Source: Adenanthera pavonina (taxonomy: Eukaryota; Streptophyta; Magnoliopsida; Fabales; Fabaceae). Taken from it: 64,000 nt of DNA. This document shows positions 49,564 to 63,360 of the stretch, one piece after another. How positions within the stretch are numbered: position 1 is the stretch's first letter; each line of letters starts with the position of its first letter. The notes below the pieces were generated by a model. The model was not told the DNA's origin. It did no database searches and saw only the letters and a list, made by a program, of their open reading frames with translations. Position numbers and translations under genes: made by a program. Location: positions 13,497,501 through 13,561,500 of the forward strand of contig JAIVEN010000015.1 in assembly GCA_026686845.1 (NCBI GenBank). The letters run 5' to 3'.

Positions 49564-52500
49564 ATGGAATCAGCGAATCGAGCGATGACTACAGATGACG
49601 GTGACCCAGGAAAAAGAATATCAAAATCAAGAAAAGAATCAGTGAGTCCAAATTCTTGGTTGACGAACTTTCATCGTGATCTAATGACCGGAGCCGTTGT
49701 GGGTGGGGTGGTCCACACAATCGTGGCCCCAATTGAGAGGGCGAAGCTTTTGTTGCAGACCCAGGAAAGCAATATGGCTATTGTTTCCGGTGGGCGTCGA
49801 AAGTTCAAGGGCATGTTGGATTGTATAGTCCGTACTGTCAGAGAAGAAGGCTTCCTCTCATTGTGGAGAGGCAATGGCAGCAGTGTTCTTCGCTATTATC
49901 CTTCTATCGCGCTCAACTTTTCGCTCAAGGTCTGCTTCATATTTGTCCTTTTTTTTTGTATTTTTAATAATCTTTCCTGCTTCTTTGCTACTTGAGAGTA
50001 AATTTATGGGAAACCTCGCGTATATTATTTTATGCGAGGCTTTCTTGCATTTCTTGTAACCCGTTGCTTGGTTTCCTTTTGTTGCCTTGCTCATTATTAC
50101 GTAGCAGAATCTTCCATTCATTGAGGTCGGTTTCTTCTTGCATTTCCTGTTTAGTGATGGGTTTTGATTTGATACCTTTGCAATGCTACTGGGTCAGACT
50201 GCCATTTAAGAGTTGAACTGATACCGTTAAAACTGAAGTTGGTGTCCCGTCACTGATCAAATTTTAGAGGAATTAATTGTCTTATATGCTTATTGTTACC
50301 CTGTATTGCTCTGAGTGTGGGACAAATATTGTATCCAATGATTCTTGAAGCCTTTACAGGCAGATATCATCCGAAATCATGAAGATACAAGTTATCCCGT
50401 GTATTTTGCCTTCAATGTTTTCTTCTTGGACTTCCAACGATAGAACTTCTTGAACCATCCGGGGCCGTTCATCTTGAAAATGCCCTGTCTCTGGAAAATG
50501 TGTCTTTCTTTCTAGGGCTTTAACTCCATGGTGGTGATTCTTTCCGCCTTTATATGCGGCTTTAGTCTTGAATGGTCTTTGTTGTCCTATTTCACTTTTG
50601 GCTAGATGTATCAAATTCAAATATAATTCACAGTTTCACACTACTGAGATAAGACATTGTTGTGGTGTGGTAAGAATTATGAAGGAAATTGGATCTATAG
50701 ATTGTGCATTCAAATGGCATCATTTTCTAACATCTCACTTCATTCAACAACATAATGACTTTGGCTGTTGGAGGAAAAGAGAAAAATTCATACTTTCAGG
50801 CACCAAATTGCTGAAACTGTGTGCCATAGTATTTGGGTCGCCATATAATTGTGAGTGAATCAATTTAGGTTCTAAATTCAAGAATTAATAGAAATTAAAT
50901 TATGATTTAGTCTGAGCCTTTAAGCTCATGCAGAAATAGTTATGTATTGTCTGTAGTAGCAATTTTACCCATCCGTTGTATTTTTTCATTCTGGGGAAGG
51001 GCACGGAGTGGAGGTGTTACACTCTACATTTTCCCCAGGTTAAGAACTGGTCCCTTTTTTAAAGTGTAAGCTCGAAGGTCATCCTCAAGCAGATCTGAGC
51101 TGTGATGCCTGTAATAATAAAAATTGCCTTCCACAGTCTTTTGGGATGTCATATTTCTCGCTGGTTTGGTTTGTTTATTCAATTATGTCTTTGTCCTTTA
51201 CATTATAATAATTTTTATTTTCCCTTCTGTACAGATTTCTTTCATGTATCCCATATATTATATTCAACTCGTGCTCTTTACATTTCTTTTGTTAAATCTA
51301 TAACCCGTAGACCTTACATTTTATTGTTCCATCCCCTTCAGCCATTTGTTCCCATTTCAGTATGTCTTGAGCAAATACAGTCAAGCCTACAGATTTTGAT
51401 TCGTAAATATTATGCCTACGGCAGTATTCTTCTTGTATTCACTAGTTGTAAAGTGAATTTACTGTGAGAAGGGTCTTCTCGTTTTGTTCTAAGTTTCTTT
51501 GTTTTTTCCTCAATTTATTTTTCTTGAGGCTAACTACAGGGAAGATTCCATTTCAAATCCCTCCATCCCTGTATGATGCAATATTATCTAAAGTTCCTTA
51601 TATTCGAAAGTACTCCCCTATCCTTTGGGTGATAGTTTAAATGGAAATACTTGTATCATAGAAACTTTTCTTAACTATTAGTTCTAACAAAATGTTATGA
51701 GGTTTTTGCTGACCTTTTTATGGCAATGCATGATGTATAACTGACGTTTCTAAATTGCCCAGTGCTTTTTTGGCATAGAAACAGGAAATACTTATTAACC
51801 AGTATTTCTTCATATGATTTTGTATCCTTTTCCTCTATGTATCTATAGTAAAAGCCTCTTTAATATCTGGTAGGGATATGATCTGATTCTCATTACAAAT
51901 TGCCGGAATAGGTAAAATATACTAGTTTGCAAAAGTATCAAATAAAAAGTTTAATGTTTCTCATCCCCCTTCCTATCAATTTTTTCGCCAAAAAAAATTC
52001 AATGTTTCAAATGTCTCATCCAGGTCGATGATGCATTAGTAAATATGTGATTAATCGAACTTTAGAATTCATTTGTAAAGATGTGATTGATATAACTAAG
52101 GAATTCACCATGGAAATTTGGAATGTTACCAGGAATGTTCTGAGAATGACAGAACGGGAAAAAAAATAAAACGTGACAAAAATGCAGGCCTTTTGGTTGG
52201 GCTTTTGATTGGTGTTCTAATGGTTATGTGAGTATTTAGTTGGGGGTTAAGTAAGTGCATCAATACAAGCAAAGACAACCCCGCTAAATTATGCAGAGTC
52301 ACCAGGGTTATCAGGAACTATCTTAACTATTTCTAAACTGTTGTTTGGTCCTTATGTTGCTCCTTTTGATTTTATTATTTGTCAAACATGTTTGATCCAG
52401 AAGATTTAAGTGCAGCCAGCCAACTTTTTTTTTTCTCCCTTCTTTTTCAGAATTTGGATTTCCTTATTGGTCAGATAATATTAGATGCCGTTTGTCATAT

Positions 52501-53299
52501 AAGAGTTTGACACAACTCCACTACTTATATCATGCAAATTTCACGATAAAGTTACTTTTCGAAAACTGAGATATTGGTTTGTCAGCCTATTATATGTTTG
52601 TACATCTACGTGTTGTTCTGTTATTTTACAGTTTATGCTGAGTGCTGATAGATTTGTTTTCTTCTACAGGATCTTTACAGAAACATATTAAGAAGTGGAA
52701 ACTGCCGTGAAAATAATTTTTTGTCTGGTGCATCCGCCAATTTTGTTGCTGGGGCTGGAGCCGGTTGTACAGCACTTATCGTGGTATATCCACTTGATAT
52801 TGCACACACTCGCCTTGCTGCCGACATTGGACGAACAGAGAAGCGTCAATTTCAAGGCATCCACCATTTCTTGTCCACCATATTTAAAAAGGATGGGATT
52901 AGAGGGATTTACAGGGGCCTCCCTGCCTCTCTACAAGGGATGGCGATTCATCGAGGCCTCTACTTCGGAGGCTTCGATACAATAAAAGAGAGGTTATGTG
53001 AAGGATCAGAAGCTAAGCTAGCATTGTGGAAACGTTGGGTGGTAGCTCAGGCCGTGACTACATCAGCTGGGTTGATATCATATCCATTAGACACGGTTCG
53101 GAGGAGGATGATGATGCAGTCCGGCATGGAACATCCTGTGTACAGTAACACCCTCGACTGTTGGAGGAAAATATATAGGACGGAAGGTTTTGTTTCATTT
53201 TACCGTGGGGTTGTCTCCAGCGTGTTTAGGAGCACCGGGGCTGCAGCCATATTGGTCTTGTACGATGAGGTCAAGAAATTTATGAATCGGGGTCCATAA
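49564..53299 (+). CDS. ADP/ATP carrier, plasma-membrane ANT type (mitochondrial carrier family)
   Basis: Two exons, 49564-49929 and 52670-53299, separated by a 2.74-kb intron, give 331 residues. Three tandem carrier repeats are visible, with signatures APIERAK (55-61), YPLDIAHTR (162-170) and YPLDTVRRR (260-268). The adenine-nucleotide-translocase hallmark RRRMMM is at 266-271. The closest family member I recall is Arabidopsis At5g56450 (PM-ANT1), an ATP/ADP exporter placed at the plasma membrane rather than in mitochondria. Both share QTQESN, GNGSSVLRYYPS and MQSGMEHP. The N-terminus lacks a long presequence. The start at 49564 was chosen because upstream in-frame residues are leader-like; ATG 49585 is possible. 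ER-ANT1 and mitochondrial AACs are more distant alternatives. Exon 1 ends in AAG|GTCTGC, a slightly weak donor, and exon 2 starts after CTACAG. Confidence 0.88.
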
Positions 53300-55543
53300 C
53301 ACCGACCTTTCATTCTCATTCATTATATTCTAACACATACCACATTTTCAGGACTAGGATAGGTTCGTTCTTTGTACTGTACGAATGAGGATCACTATAG
53401 TTCATTGAGCCTTTGTGGCTGTACTATACAGAAATTCCTTTTACATTTTCCTCGGAGGTTCCAAATATTCATACAATTGTGAATTTGTGTGTTGTTTACT
53501 CCTAATGCTGGTTCACATGGTTGTCATGGAGTTAATCATGATTTAGAATACTTAGCCCCTTTGTTGTTGTCTCTTGATGTCATGTAGTTTTAGTTTCATA
53601 TATAGGTAAAATAAGGAGAAAAGTTAAGTGAGATAAACTCCAAAAGCAGTACCTAATGCAAATTGCAGTAATGCGTTGAATGAGGCTTGTCCGAACTTGT
53701 GTTGGGAGGGAATCAAAAGGAGTTTCTCTTACGTCAGGCTATAATATGATCCTTAATGGGGCCGCCGGTGTTTTACAAATCAAAGTCATGGCATGCATGC
53801 CACCTCCCATTTTGTAATTTTTGTTTTTAATAAAAAGAGAGAGAAGAGAAAGTGTAGACGCACTTATTCACTGTTAAATTATGGGTGTTGCCTATGAGAA
53901 ACTGTGATGAGTATGATGACCAAGCTGTCTTTTCCAAGCCCAAAGGAAAATGACGGGGCCCTATTGGAGAGAAGTGGGGTTATGACGCTTCCACATCAAT
54001 CTATCACCTTTCAATCCCACTTCCTTTTCTGTAATTGGGAAAAAGATCTTTCCACCCGTTCTTTTACCAAAAAAAATTTGCAAGCATCTTTGATACAATG
54101 CTGCTATACACATACTCAGTTCCTTGTAGGCCTTTCTGCTACTTTTAATTTTTTATTTCCTCTTTTGTTTCATTGAGTTTTAGCTTGAGGATGGGCTCAG
54201 GCAAAGACACCTTATGTTCGTCACTTGTGATGATTGTCAGTTGGCAGAGATTTTAAGAGTTTAGGTGTACTTAGCCAAGTGCCAACCTGCCCCTCGGCAG
54301 CATAATAACTTTGTACCTCGGTTATTGCTTCGCGTTTTATCTTTCAATTCCCTTCTGAACTTTCACTTTTGCAAAAGCTGGATTCAGTCATTATAATTGG
54401 GAAGAATTCATTGCAAATAACGAATTAATTCAGCTAAACCAAAGAAACAATTACTTTCATATATCTCATGGGTATTCACCGTCGCTGCTTGGAAAAGCGA
54501 GGGTTTTGACGAAAGTGTGGAACCGATGATTCTATCATTATCATGGTAAAAAAAATTTCATTTTAAGGGGACAACATATTACCGTTACATTGATCTAAAT
54601 GATTCTCTCTTGACGAGGAGAACAATTAGATATTTTTCTGTTTATGCATTTTAAGGGGACAATAGTACACACATGGGATGTGATTAGATTTAAAACAGCT
54701 TTTGGCAATAATTGGTGGCGCCTTCGTCAATATGGATCTTTCCTACAACCTTCAATCAGGTTCTTGTTCGCGAACGGCTCAGCTTCACAGGGCAAAAGGT
54801 TTGTGGCTATCTGATATCGATCAGTATCATCACTGTAATCAGTCGACGGGTGCACCGTGTGGTCCCACACCATTTTTTTTTCATTAAAAAAAACTCAATG
54901 GTGTGGGACAATTCAATGGTGTGGTCCCACACCATTGAAAACCAAATAGAGCTAACAACAGATTAGCCTTCCTTTACCGGAGAAAACACCAGACAAACAA
55001 ATTAAGTAGAACCCGAAATATCCCAGTTTTCCAGTTTTTACAATTTAACCCAAAGTAATTTACAAAGAGATATAGAGATAGATAAGGTTTGGAAAGAGTA
55101 GCGAAGCTATTGGGCTATGAGCCCTATCTACGACTCTGATTGCTTAATAATTGGGAATGGGACCCAATCCACGGAGTTCTGAGACTGACGACATCAATCT
55201 AGTCTGGGTTTGGCTTAACGATGAATCCAATCGACGTTCTCCACTTAGACTCCCTCTACACGTGTTCCCTCTCTGAACGGCGACTATACCCAGAAGCTTT
55301 ACTCTGGCACCTACCCTCTACCTCGCTTATGGATTCAACGCCTTTTGATAATGAAACACTTCTCCTAAATTCCAGTACACTTGGTTTTAATAACAAAATA
55401 CCAAATACCTCGTACCTCATATTTTTAGATTTCAGATTTCGTGGACAAGTTGACACCAACCTAAGTCATACATTTGGAAATTTAATTTTAATTTACAGTA
55501 CATATATATGGAGGTAGAGGAGGATGAGGGTGGATGAAATCAT
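53300..55543. other. Intergenic region between carrier and glutaredoxin genes (3' to 3')
   Basis: Both neighbouring genes end here. No gene is supportable. A small cluster of GTGGTCCCAC palindromes lies at about 54857-54943. Confidence 0.6.
54857..54943. repeat. Clustered palindromes containing GTGGTCCCAC
   Basis: GTGGTCCCAC occurs at 54859-54868 and 54921-54930, with a half-copy (aatggtgtgggac) between them. The second sits in a hairpin of AATGGTGTGG, TC, CCACACCATT. GTGGNCCC is the class II TCP binding consensus, but the position, 3' of both neighbouring genes, does not suggest a promoter. Confidence 0.55.
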
Positions 55544-55969
55544 TCATACCCAGAGAGCACCGACTTGAACGAGCTTGGGGACGAGGTGGCCACTGACGTG
55601 GAGGGCGACGAGGGACTCCAGGCCGCCGATGTAGGTTCCGCCAATAAAGACGGCGGGAGCACGGTTAGAGTGGGCCTGGTTTTCATTGTCGGAGAGTGGG
55701 AGAGCGGCGATCTCGTGGTCGTCGAGTTCGATTACGGCGGGGTGGACGCCGATGTTGGCGAGGAGATTCTTCATGACGTGGCACATGCAGCAGGAGGATC
55801 GGGTGAAGATGATAACGGGATGCTCCGATATGAGGCGCTGGATTCGGGTCTCAGCGGACTCGTCGACGTCGATGGATAAGGAGGAGGAGGAGGAGGAAGA
55901 GGTGGAGTTGGTCATGGCGGCGAGGTCTATGCGGACGACGTCGTTTGAGCAAGGGCGCAGGCCTTGCAT
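55544..55969 (-). CDS. CC-type (class III) glutaredoxin, ROXY family
   Basis: This 141-residue intronless protein has the land-plant CC-type active site CCMC (60-63). A glutaredoxin fold is visible in PVIIFTRSS before it, HVMKNLLANIGVHP after it, the TAPAV-like RAPAVFIGG (103-111) and GGLESLVALH (115-124). The C-terminus GALWV matches the ALWL-like tail that binds TGA bZIP factors, so it probably modulates TGA-dependent transcription in nucleus and cytosol. The N-terminus MQGLRPCSNDVVR resembles my memory of Arabidopsis GRXC6 (ROXY21), the subgroup I favour. I chose the ATG at 55969 over the one at 56038, which would add 23 hydrophobic residues not seen in the family. A serine run (about 24-30) precedes the domain. 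Confidence 0.88.
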   Translation of the reverse strand: MQGLRPCSNDVVRIDLAAMTNSTSSSSSSSLSIDVDESAETRIQRLISEHPVIIFTRSSCCMCHVMKNLLANIGVHPAVIELDDHEIAALPLSDNENQAHSNRAPAVFIGGTYIGGLESLVALHVSGHLVPKLVQVGALWV

Positions 55970-56099
55970 CTTGTAAATATAGAGAGAGGGTGCAGAGTGG
56001 AGAAGGGAGAGAGTGAGAGATAATAGTTCTTTTGTCAACGGGGGAAGGCCTAGTGGGTCTTAAAAAAGAGTGCGAAGGGGAGAACACCTTTTGAGCAGT

Positions 56100-56105
56100 T
56101 TTATA
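56100..56105 (-). promoter_or_regulatory. Probable TATA box of the glutaredoxin gene
   Basis: The reverse strand reads CATTTATAAAACTGC, about 130 bases before the ATG at 55969. Confidence 0.45.
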
Positions 56106-57773
56106 AATGAAATCGGTGGGTGGTTGCTTACGTCATCAACTCCTGTATTCCTCTTTGCATTCTCAATCAGTCCAGCCACGCGCTCTGTCCTAATTTAGGA
56201 GGTCGATTCCTGTGCTAGATACTTGAGTAATAACTTGACCAATGCTATCTGGGCTCTGTGGCTGTGCTTTCTCGGGGAGGCACCGCGCGTGGAATGTGTA
56301 TGGACATATGGGAGGGTGACGGTTGAAAATAGGAGTGACGTCATATTGGCTTAGACGGGAACCGTACTTCCCCATCTATTAATAACCTGGCCTCTAAAAT
56401 TTTAAAATATAAATTACTTAAAATTTATGAAATATTTAATTTTTTTTAAAATATAAAAAAAATAAAGATAAAAAAAAGATTAAAAGAGATAAAATTAAGA
56501 TGAATTATAATTTAATGAATAATTTTAAAAAATTATATTAATTTTTAAAAATATTAAGATTATTAACTAATTTTTTAAATATATATAAAATAAATAAATA
56601 TGACTTATAATAGAAAATAGATAAAGTAACAATTTTTTATCAATAGGGTTAGATTTAGTTAAATATCTTAATTTTTTAAGAAATTATAATTTTTTAAAAA
56701 TTACTTTTATTTAATTTTTTTTAAATATATTAAATAGAAATATTTTTAAAATATATAATAAATAACATTTTTATACTATTAAAGATTTTATATTTAGATT
56801 TAGAATAAATAACCTTATAATTAGTACGGAAGAAAGTAATATTTAACCGTGACGTGACCAAAAGTTAAAAACTTAGAAGCATTATAGAAGGAAGGCGTGC
56901 TGAGGTGGACTGTGTGTACAGAGTGGGGAGTGGTCCTCACTTCTCACGCCCATGACATAATCATCGGAGGGACCTTACACTTTCGTCGTCATCGTGACGT
57001 TCTCCGTCAGACACGTGGCGTTATATTTTATTTTCCCTCAGGCGAGGAGGATTGTGGGCTCCTATGGTGGAAGCTAAGCCAATTATGGACATCTATCATG
57101 TACAGTGCCTCAATATGTGCTTCCATTAGTAGTGTACTCCGTATAGGAGGAAAATTAAATTTAATTACCAGTAAAATAAAAATACAAAAATAACACAGTA
57201 AATATTTAAATTATGAGGATTGCATAAATTTAGGCATTATAAAAAATTTAAAACCGACAATTATAAATCCCACGTGTCCATCAGTCGTTTGCCGGAGTAA
57301 ACAACAGTGCGGATGCAGAGCCTCCACTCCCATGATCTCAACTAGTATCTAATAAATTTTCAATTAAATAAATTTACACAACTAATAATATATCCATATT
57401 TCTAATAAAATTTTAGGAAGTTAGTGATTAATGCTTATTTTACTTTTCTGGAGTTTTGAATTTTTAGGCTCTTTTTATAATTTTATCGCCACATCAATTA
57501 TATTTTTATTTCTTTTGCAATTCTTTATCTCGCAATTATTTTGACACTGCCATGCATATATTTTTTATTTTTAGCTAGACTTATTGAAACATGCCTGACA
57601 CGGGAAAAGAAAATTTTAAGAGAGAGGAATATCGTATTATATTTTTCCTATAGTAAAATCTTGTTATTTTGTTGTTAAGTTAGCTAACTCCTCGTCTGTT
57701 CACACAGTGGATGAGTTGCTTTTGGTTGATTAAGAATATGTGTGCAGTGGGCGGTAACAGTGTATATGTAGGG

Positions 57774-57893
57774 AATGAAGTCTAATGGAGAGGGAGGTGA
57801 CATGTGTGTGTGTGTTGGGGGGGGGGGAATGAAGTCCAATATATGGCTAGGGAGGTGACATATACTGTGTGTGTGTACACACACATATAGAGC
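57774..57893. repeat. Short imperfect tandem duplication with GT tracts
   Basis: The string aatgaagtc, followed shortly by agggaggtgacat and a GT run, occurs at 57774 and again at 57828. A G11 run separates the two copies, and the second ends in a GTGTGT..ACACAC palindrome. Confidence 0.6.
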
Positions 57894-60196
57894 TTAAATG
57901 AGCTTAGTGTGGGCAACTTTAAACGTAGGATGTGTTGCGACTTTCTTGTGAGGAAAGGCTTACAATTGATTGGATGGGTAGATTCCAAATCTGTGATGGA
58001 TTGGATCCACTCTTGTCATCCCTTCTCACTGCCCCTCAACATCTTTTTGTCTCTGCAAGTGGCACGATCTGCTCTTCATCGCTCACCACCACCTTCAACC
58101 TATATAAGGTCCATACTTAAATAGTAACATTTAAAACAACGTCGGAACTTTCCTTTCATAATTACTTTAAACCTTCTTCAATATTATCGTGATACAATTA
58201 ATTAAATAAAACTTAATTGAATATAAGTATACATGAAATTCATTTTATCTCAATTTTTTATAGTTTATTTCTTATAATATGATGTATCTTAATTTGTTTC
58301 TTTAAAAAACTTGGTATTTTTTCCCTGTGATGGATAGGAGAAAAATATTCAAGGGTTGCAAGGATCGCGCCTGGTGAAATAGACAGAGAAATATTGAAGA
58401 ATAAAAAAAAAAGTAGCATGAACATAATTGTACAGTTCATGATTTGTCCATATACAGTGTAACTCTACTTAAATTTTATATTTTATATTGATCGATCATT
58501 GGATTGAGAATACATATATACAAACTTCTTTCCAATTTTATTAATTACAAATGATGACAAAATGATAAACCACATGTCATTGGAGTCAGACTGAGTCGAT
58601 GATTTATTAGCATAGCATTCAATCGAAATAGATGGAGGGTTTACGAGTTCACTTCAGACACTCTCTACTTGGTCACTTTAACTCTCGGGATTACCCACCA
58701 GGCTCGCATGTATATATATTATCATCATCATCTTCCTTTAAGTGCTGTCTATACACAAAAAAACCAACTAGTATTACCCCAAACATTTCTATCTCTTATC
58801 ACCAATAATACTGTTGAATCACTTGCAGATTGACGACCGTCCATTATTAATTCAAAGTTCAAACCATTACCAAAATTGGTAAAAAAGAAATTTTACACTA
58901 GAGTCGAAAGAAATTGACATATGGTGGCTTGGAGTTGCAAGGTCCTTATGCCGGTTGATTTTATGAATTATTAGTTGCATATATATATATATGGATCGCA
59001 ACACAGACCATGCTTCATTGATATATATGGTGCTCCAATTATCTAGCTAGAGACACTTGATAGGTCGTTTTCTCAAAATTTAAGCAACAAATTAACAAGT
59101 CCATCGGATCTCTAACTTTATGACTCATAAAATCGGTGTCCACGTCTCACGAATCCCGCCCCCATTAACTGACATTGATTCCCCCAGCTATCATTAATTA
59201 TTTCCTATTGAGCCCACTTATATAGTACTCTCTACCTTTTCTTATTGTAAATCATTATTTTAGAAGGTTTTTCTAACCATAAATGTAAGTTAGTGCTTTC
59301 TAAAGTGATTAAAGTATTTAATTTTTTTTCATATATACCCTTTATTTGTTTATATTTAACTAAGATAGGTTAGAAATAATTACTGTGCACTCAATTAAGG
59401 GTATTTTAAAAAAATTTTTATCAAATTTAATAACTAATTAAATCTATTTTTAACTAGTTTTCTTAATCCTTAAAGTGATCTTTAGTAATAAGAAATGGAA
59501 GGAGTGGCAGTACTTTATTAAAACCTGATCTGTGCCCTCTCCTTCGTTGCACATCACTTCAGACCTCGAACCCACATTTCTGCTTGTTATTGTTTCGGTT
59601 TTTTTTTAATATTATTTCGGTATTTTTCCTTGTGGTTTTCATTAATTTTATCATAGAATTAAATTAAATTTCAGTGTGGGGGCGTAATTAAGTCGGGTTA
59701 TTAGCTGATTAATGATTAATATATTCATTTGCGGTGGGCAAAGCACGTGGTGGGACATGCATGCAGTGCATGGAGATCTGTTAGAAAATACTAAAGGGTT
59801 ATCAAGCGCGCGCACGTGAGCGACCCCATGTCAGTACCTTCCAGAAGGGGGTCAAGTAAGAGACCCAGATAACGCCTCCCCCCTATTGGAATCTCAGTAC
59901 TCAAAAGCAGACAAAGTGTGTATTTGATTTGGAGTTGGTTTTAAAAATCAAAAAATTTGAATCAAAGTAGTGTGGGAATAGTTTTGCCACAAATTATGTA
60001 AAATCCCATTTATAATGGAAAACCAAACATGCTCAAATCCTAATCGGGATCAATCATATTAAACTCGAATTTGCATGTTCACTAATCCTGTTATTCTCAA
60101 GCGATACATTTGAGAAAATTTTTATTTTTATTAATTATTTATTTTCAAACACAGCTCATAAACACAGTTTCATGGATGATAGAGTACTATTAATTC

Positions 60197-60219
60197 ATAT
60201 ATATATATATATATATATC
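60197..60219. repeat. AT dinucleotide microsatellite
   Basis: About eleven AT units lie in AT-rich non-coding sequence. Confidence 0.75.
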
Positions 60220-62360
60220 TTATTAATACACAAAAAAGTACTGTGAAGTGTGAATAGAAGCAAAATAATTTAATGAATAAAAAACATATTACTTTCCCTT
60301 TTAACCAAATTGATTGATATATATATATATATGTTTGTTTTAATCAAAATGGGTAATATAGTTATTAATTTATTAATTAAAATAAATTTTAAAATATTTT
60401 TTTGTGGAAATTTTTGACGCTATACTTGTCAAATAAATTTTCTCAAAAGTCAATTTTTCTTAATGTGTCACTCGGTAAAAAAATTTAAAAAAAAATTCCA
60501 TGAAATTTAAAGTCAACTCTATATTTTAATTGCAATTGAAAATGTATGTGTGCCCTCCAATAATCTGTGAGACTAAAGCTGAAAATAAAAAAAATAAAAT
60601 AATTTCATAAACTAAATTTTGGTGAATAGAATAGACATTTTAATTGAAATATTCTCAAATATGGAACTTATGAAATGTGATTAATGAAAAAAAGTAATAA
60701 ATTGATGTTTATATTTGTATATTTTTTATGGTGTAAATTTTTTAGTAATTGAAATTGAAGAAAATGAAGTTGTGGGTGGCGTGGCTTTGGGGATAGGGTG
60801 GTGAAGAGGACTGGTGTGGTGAAAGAGGGAAGGAGACGTGACAGTGTGAGATCATTGGTGGGGACACCGTGACTTCATATTCTGAATCCTTGTCGGTTCA
60901 TAACAGCGCGTGTGTGAGAAACTTCGTAGGGAAAAAGACAAGGGAGACGCGGGAGTACAAATATTTCCTAAACCAGGACCATTTTGAATTGAAAATACTC
61001 AAATATTATGAATGAGGCATAACAAATTTCTAGCTTAAAATTTTGATTTAAAAATATTTTTTACTCAAAGTTCTCAATAACCTTTTTCCCAACTTCGTTA
61101 CTGCAATTAATGACAACTTTGTAGTTACTTGCTCACATGTTAGTATTATAATTTTTTTTTAACTAATTTATATTTTTTAAAAAATTTGTTATCAATTTTA
61201 AAATTTTTAAAAAAATTTAATGTTATATTTTATTCTTATTAATTATTAAATTTTATTTTTATTTTTTTTATAAGTTACTAGGTAATAAATCAGTAAAAAT
61301 GAAAAAAATAAATTATTATTAAAAATTAATATAACACTTTATATTTGAGACCCACTCAAAATTCTAGAAAATCCTTATAATATACTCCCTCTTATTCTTA
61401 ATATAAGATCATTTTAACCGAATCATGCGAATTAGGAAGGGGAGTTAAAACTAATTAACTACTTCGATTCCTCCGAAAATTCTAATATTTTTCCAAAACT
61501 ATCCTTATTTAATCTCTCTCTTTTATCTTTGGATACATTAAATAGGAGCATTTTTTAAAAATGTATAATAAATACCATCTCATACATTGTAAATGATCTT
61601 ATATTTAGAATCAAGGTAAAAGATCTTATATATAGGACCAGAGGGAGTAGTATATAAGAAGTCAAAGTCTTGAACCCAACAACACAAGATAAACAATTAA
61701 CACCATTAGTCGTTTAGTGATCTGCCCTTTATCTCCTTGTGTGCTTTCAAGCATTGGATTTCCCTCCCCAACCTTTTTTGTTTATTTGATTGATATTAAG
61801 ACCTAATTTAAATTTAATTTTAATTTCAAATATCGTGAGACTTAAAATATTATTTATTTTATTCATTTAAAATAATTATTACTTTAGAATTTTAATAAAA
61901 TATTTGTTACTTTTGTATAATTTTACTATTTATTAACAAGAATAATTGCAGGTGTAGCTGAAGTGCTATAATATTTTTATATGAGGATATTTGACTCAAA
62001 TACTGATAAATTTTGGCATAGTTTAGTGTATTTCATAATCCCCATGCATAACTTAAATGATAACTATTTCAGTAAGACGTAAATATTGAGTATTCAAAAT
62101 GAGTTGCTCATGCTTTTATGTGATTGTGGGATTACTTTATAACTTAAATTTTACAAATAGGGCTACTAAAATAAACATGGTGGAATGAGGGAATTTATTA
62201 ACGGAGTATTTAAAAATGTTGGCGCCGTTCGTCCATTTGGAAGGTGACATAATAAGAGACGATCCATAAAGAAGTACTCAGTTGTTTTCAAGATACCATT
62301 GCCTTTGAGCTTCAAGCCTTTAACTCTCTCAGGCTTTGATGTAATAGAATGCTAGGAATA

Positions 62361-62363
<3 letters not shown>

Positions 62364-62393
<30 letters not shown>
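62364..62393. repeat. TC dinucleotide microsatellite
   Basis: Fifteen TC units run directly into a short TA run and lie about 1.3 kb upstream of the HSF start codon. Confidence 0.8.
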
Positions 62394-62396
<3 letters not shown>

Positions 62397-63360
62397 ATAT
62401 ATGGCTCCAAATAAAAGAACTATAACAGGCGGTGCCTGGGACTGGCCCTGTGATCAACATCAAACCTTTTTTTCCCCTTCTTTTCTTTGGTTGAAGTAAT
62501 TAAAGAGCGAGAACAAGATCCAGCACATTGATTCTTATCGAAGATGCTTTAGTTTATTGAGATACCGATGAATCATGTTTTGTTTTTGGTGGACAAAAAC
62601 ATGAGGTCACCGCCATATATAGGTGGTTATCATGAAAAGCCAATGCCCTCTTGAGTTGCTTCCTCTCCATCACTCACTGTTGGTGGGAGTCGCATTCTCT
62701 TTTTCTTCTGGAAGCATTATTCCTGTATATATTACCACTTGTCCATCAACCGAACTCACTATCAGTGGCATCGGATTCTTTGACCAATTTTACTTATGCC
62801 ATAAGCTTCCCCTTGTCACATCCTTAGCAGTACTGTTTCCTTCTTTAATTAATTCATGATCAATCCTCATTTGTTAATGTTATTTCTTACTTAGTTCAAT
62901 GAGTAGCAATCCCCACATGTGTATATATATATATATATATATCTTTAACTATTAACAATTTATGAATATATCCAATTCAAAGAATGGAAAGCCATCCTAC
63001 ATGTACGCAATAATTCTTCTTCATCAGTAGTTTAACCACACATAATCATGCATTCTTCATAAATAAACCCGATTGAATGAATCCAGCATCAAAACTAGGT
63101 TTTCATGAAATTTCCAGTTTATTAATTATAGGACCTAAGTTCGTCACTTGGCTTTGATAAGCTCTATTCTCAAACGGCCACGTGAGCAGTGACAACTTGT
63201 GGGCACTTTTATATATGTATATAGTGGGCTCTTGTGCTGAGCCCAATGACATTCATACTAATCAATCTGGGTGCCTAGTTAGTTAGGTGGTTAAATATTC
63301 TGTAAGCCCATGTCCACAATTTTCTTCGATGCCCATATTGGCAAATTTCATTTTTAGCAA

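Noticed and set aside
55565..55879. 104-codon forward-strand frame over the glutaredoxin
   Set aside because: It is a shadow frame. The reverse strand encodes a complete CC-type glutaredoxin with active site and ALWV-like tail.
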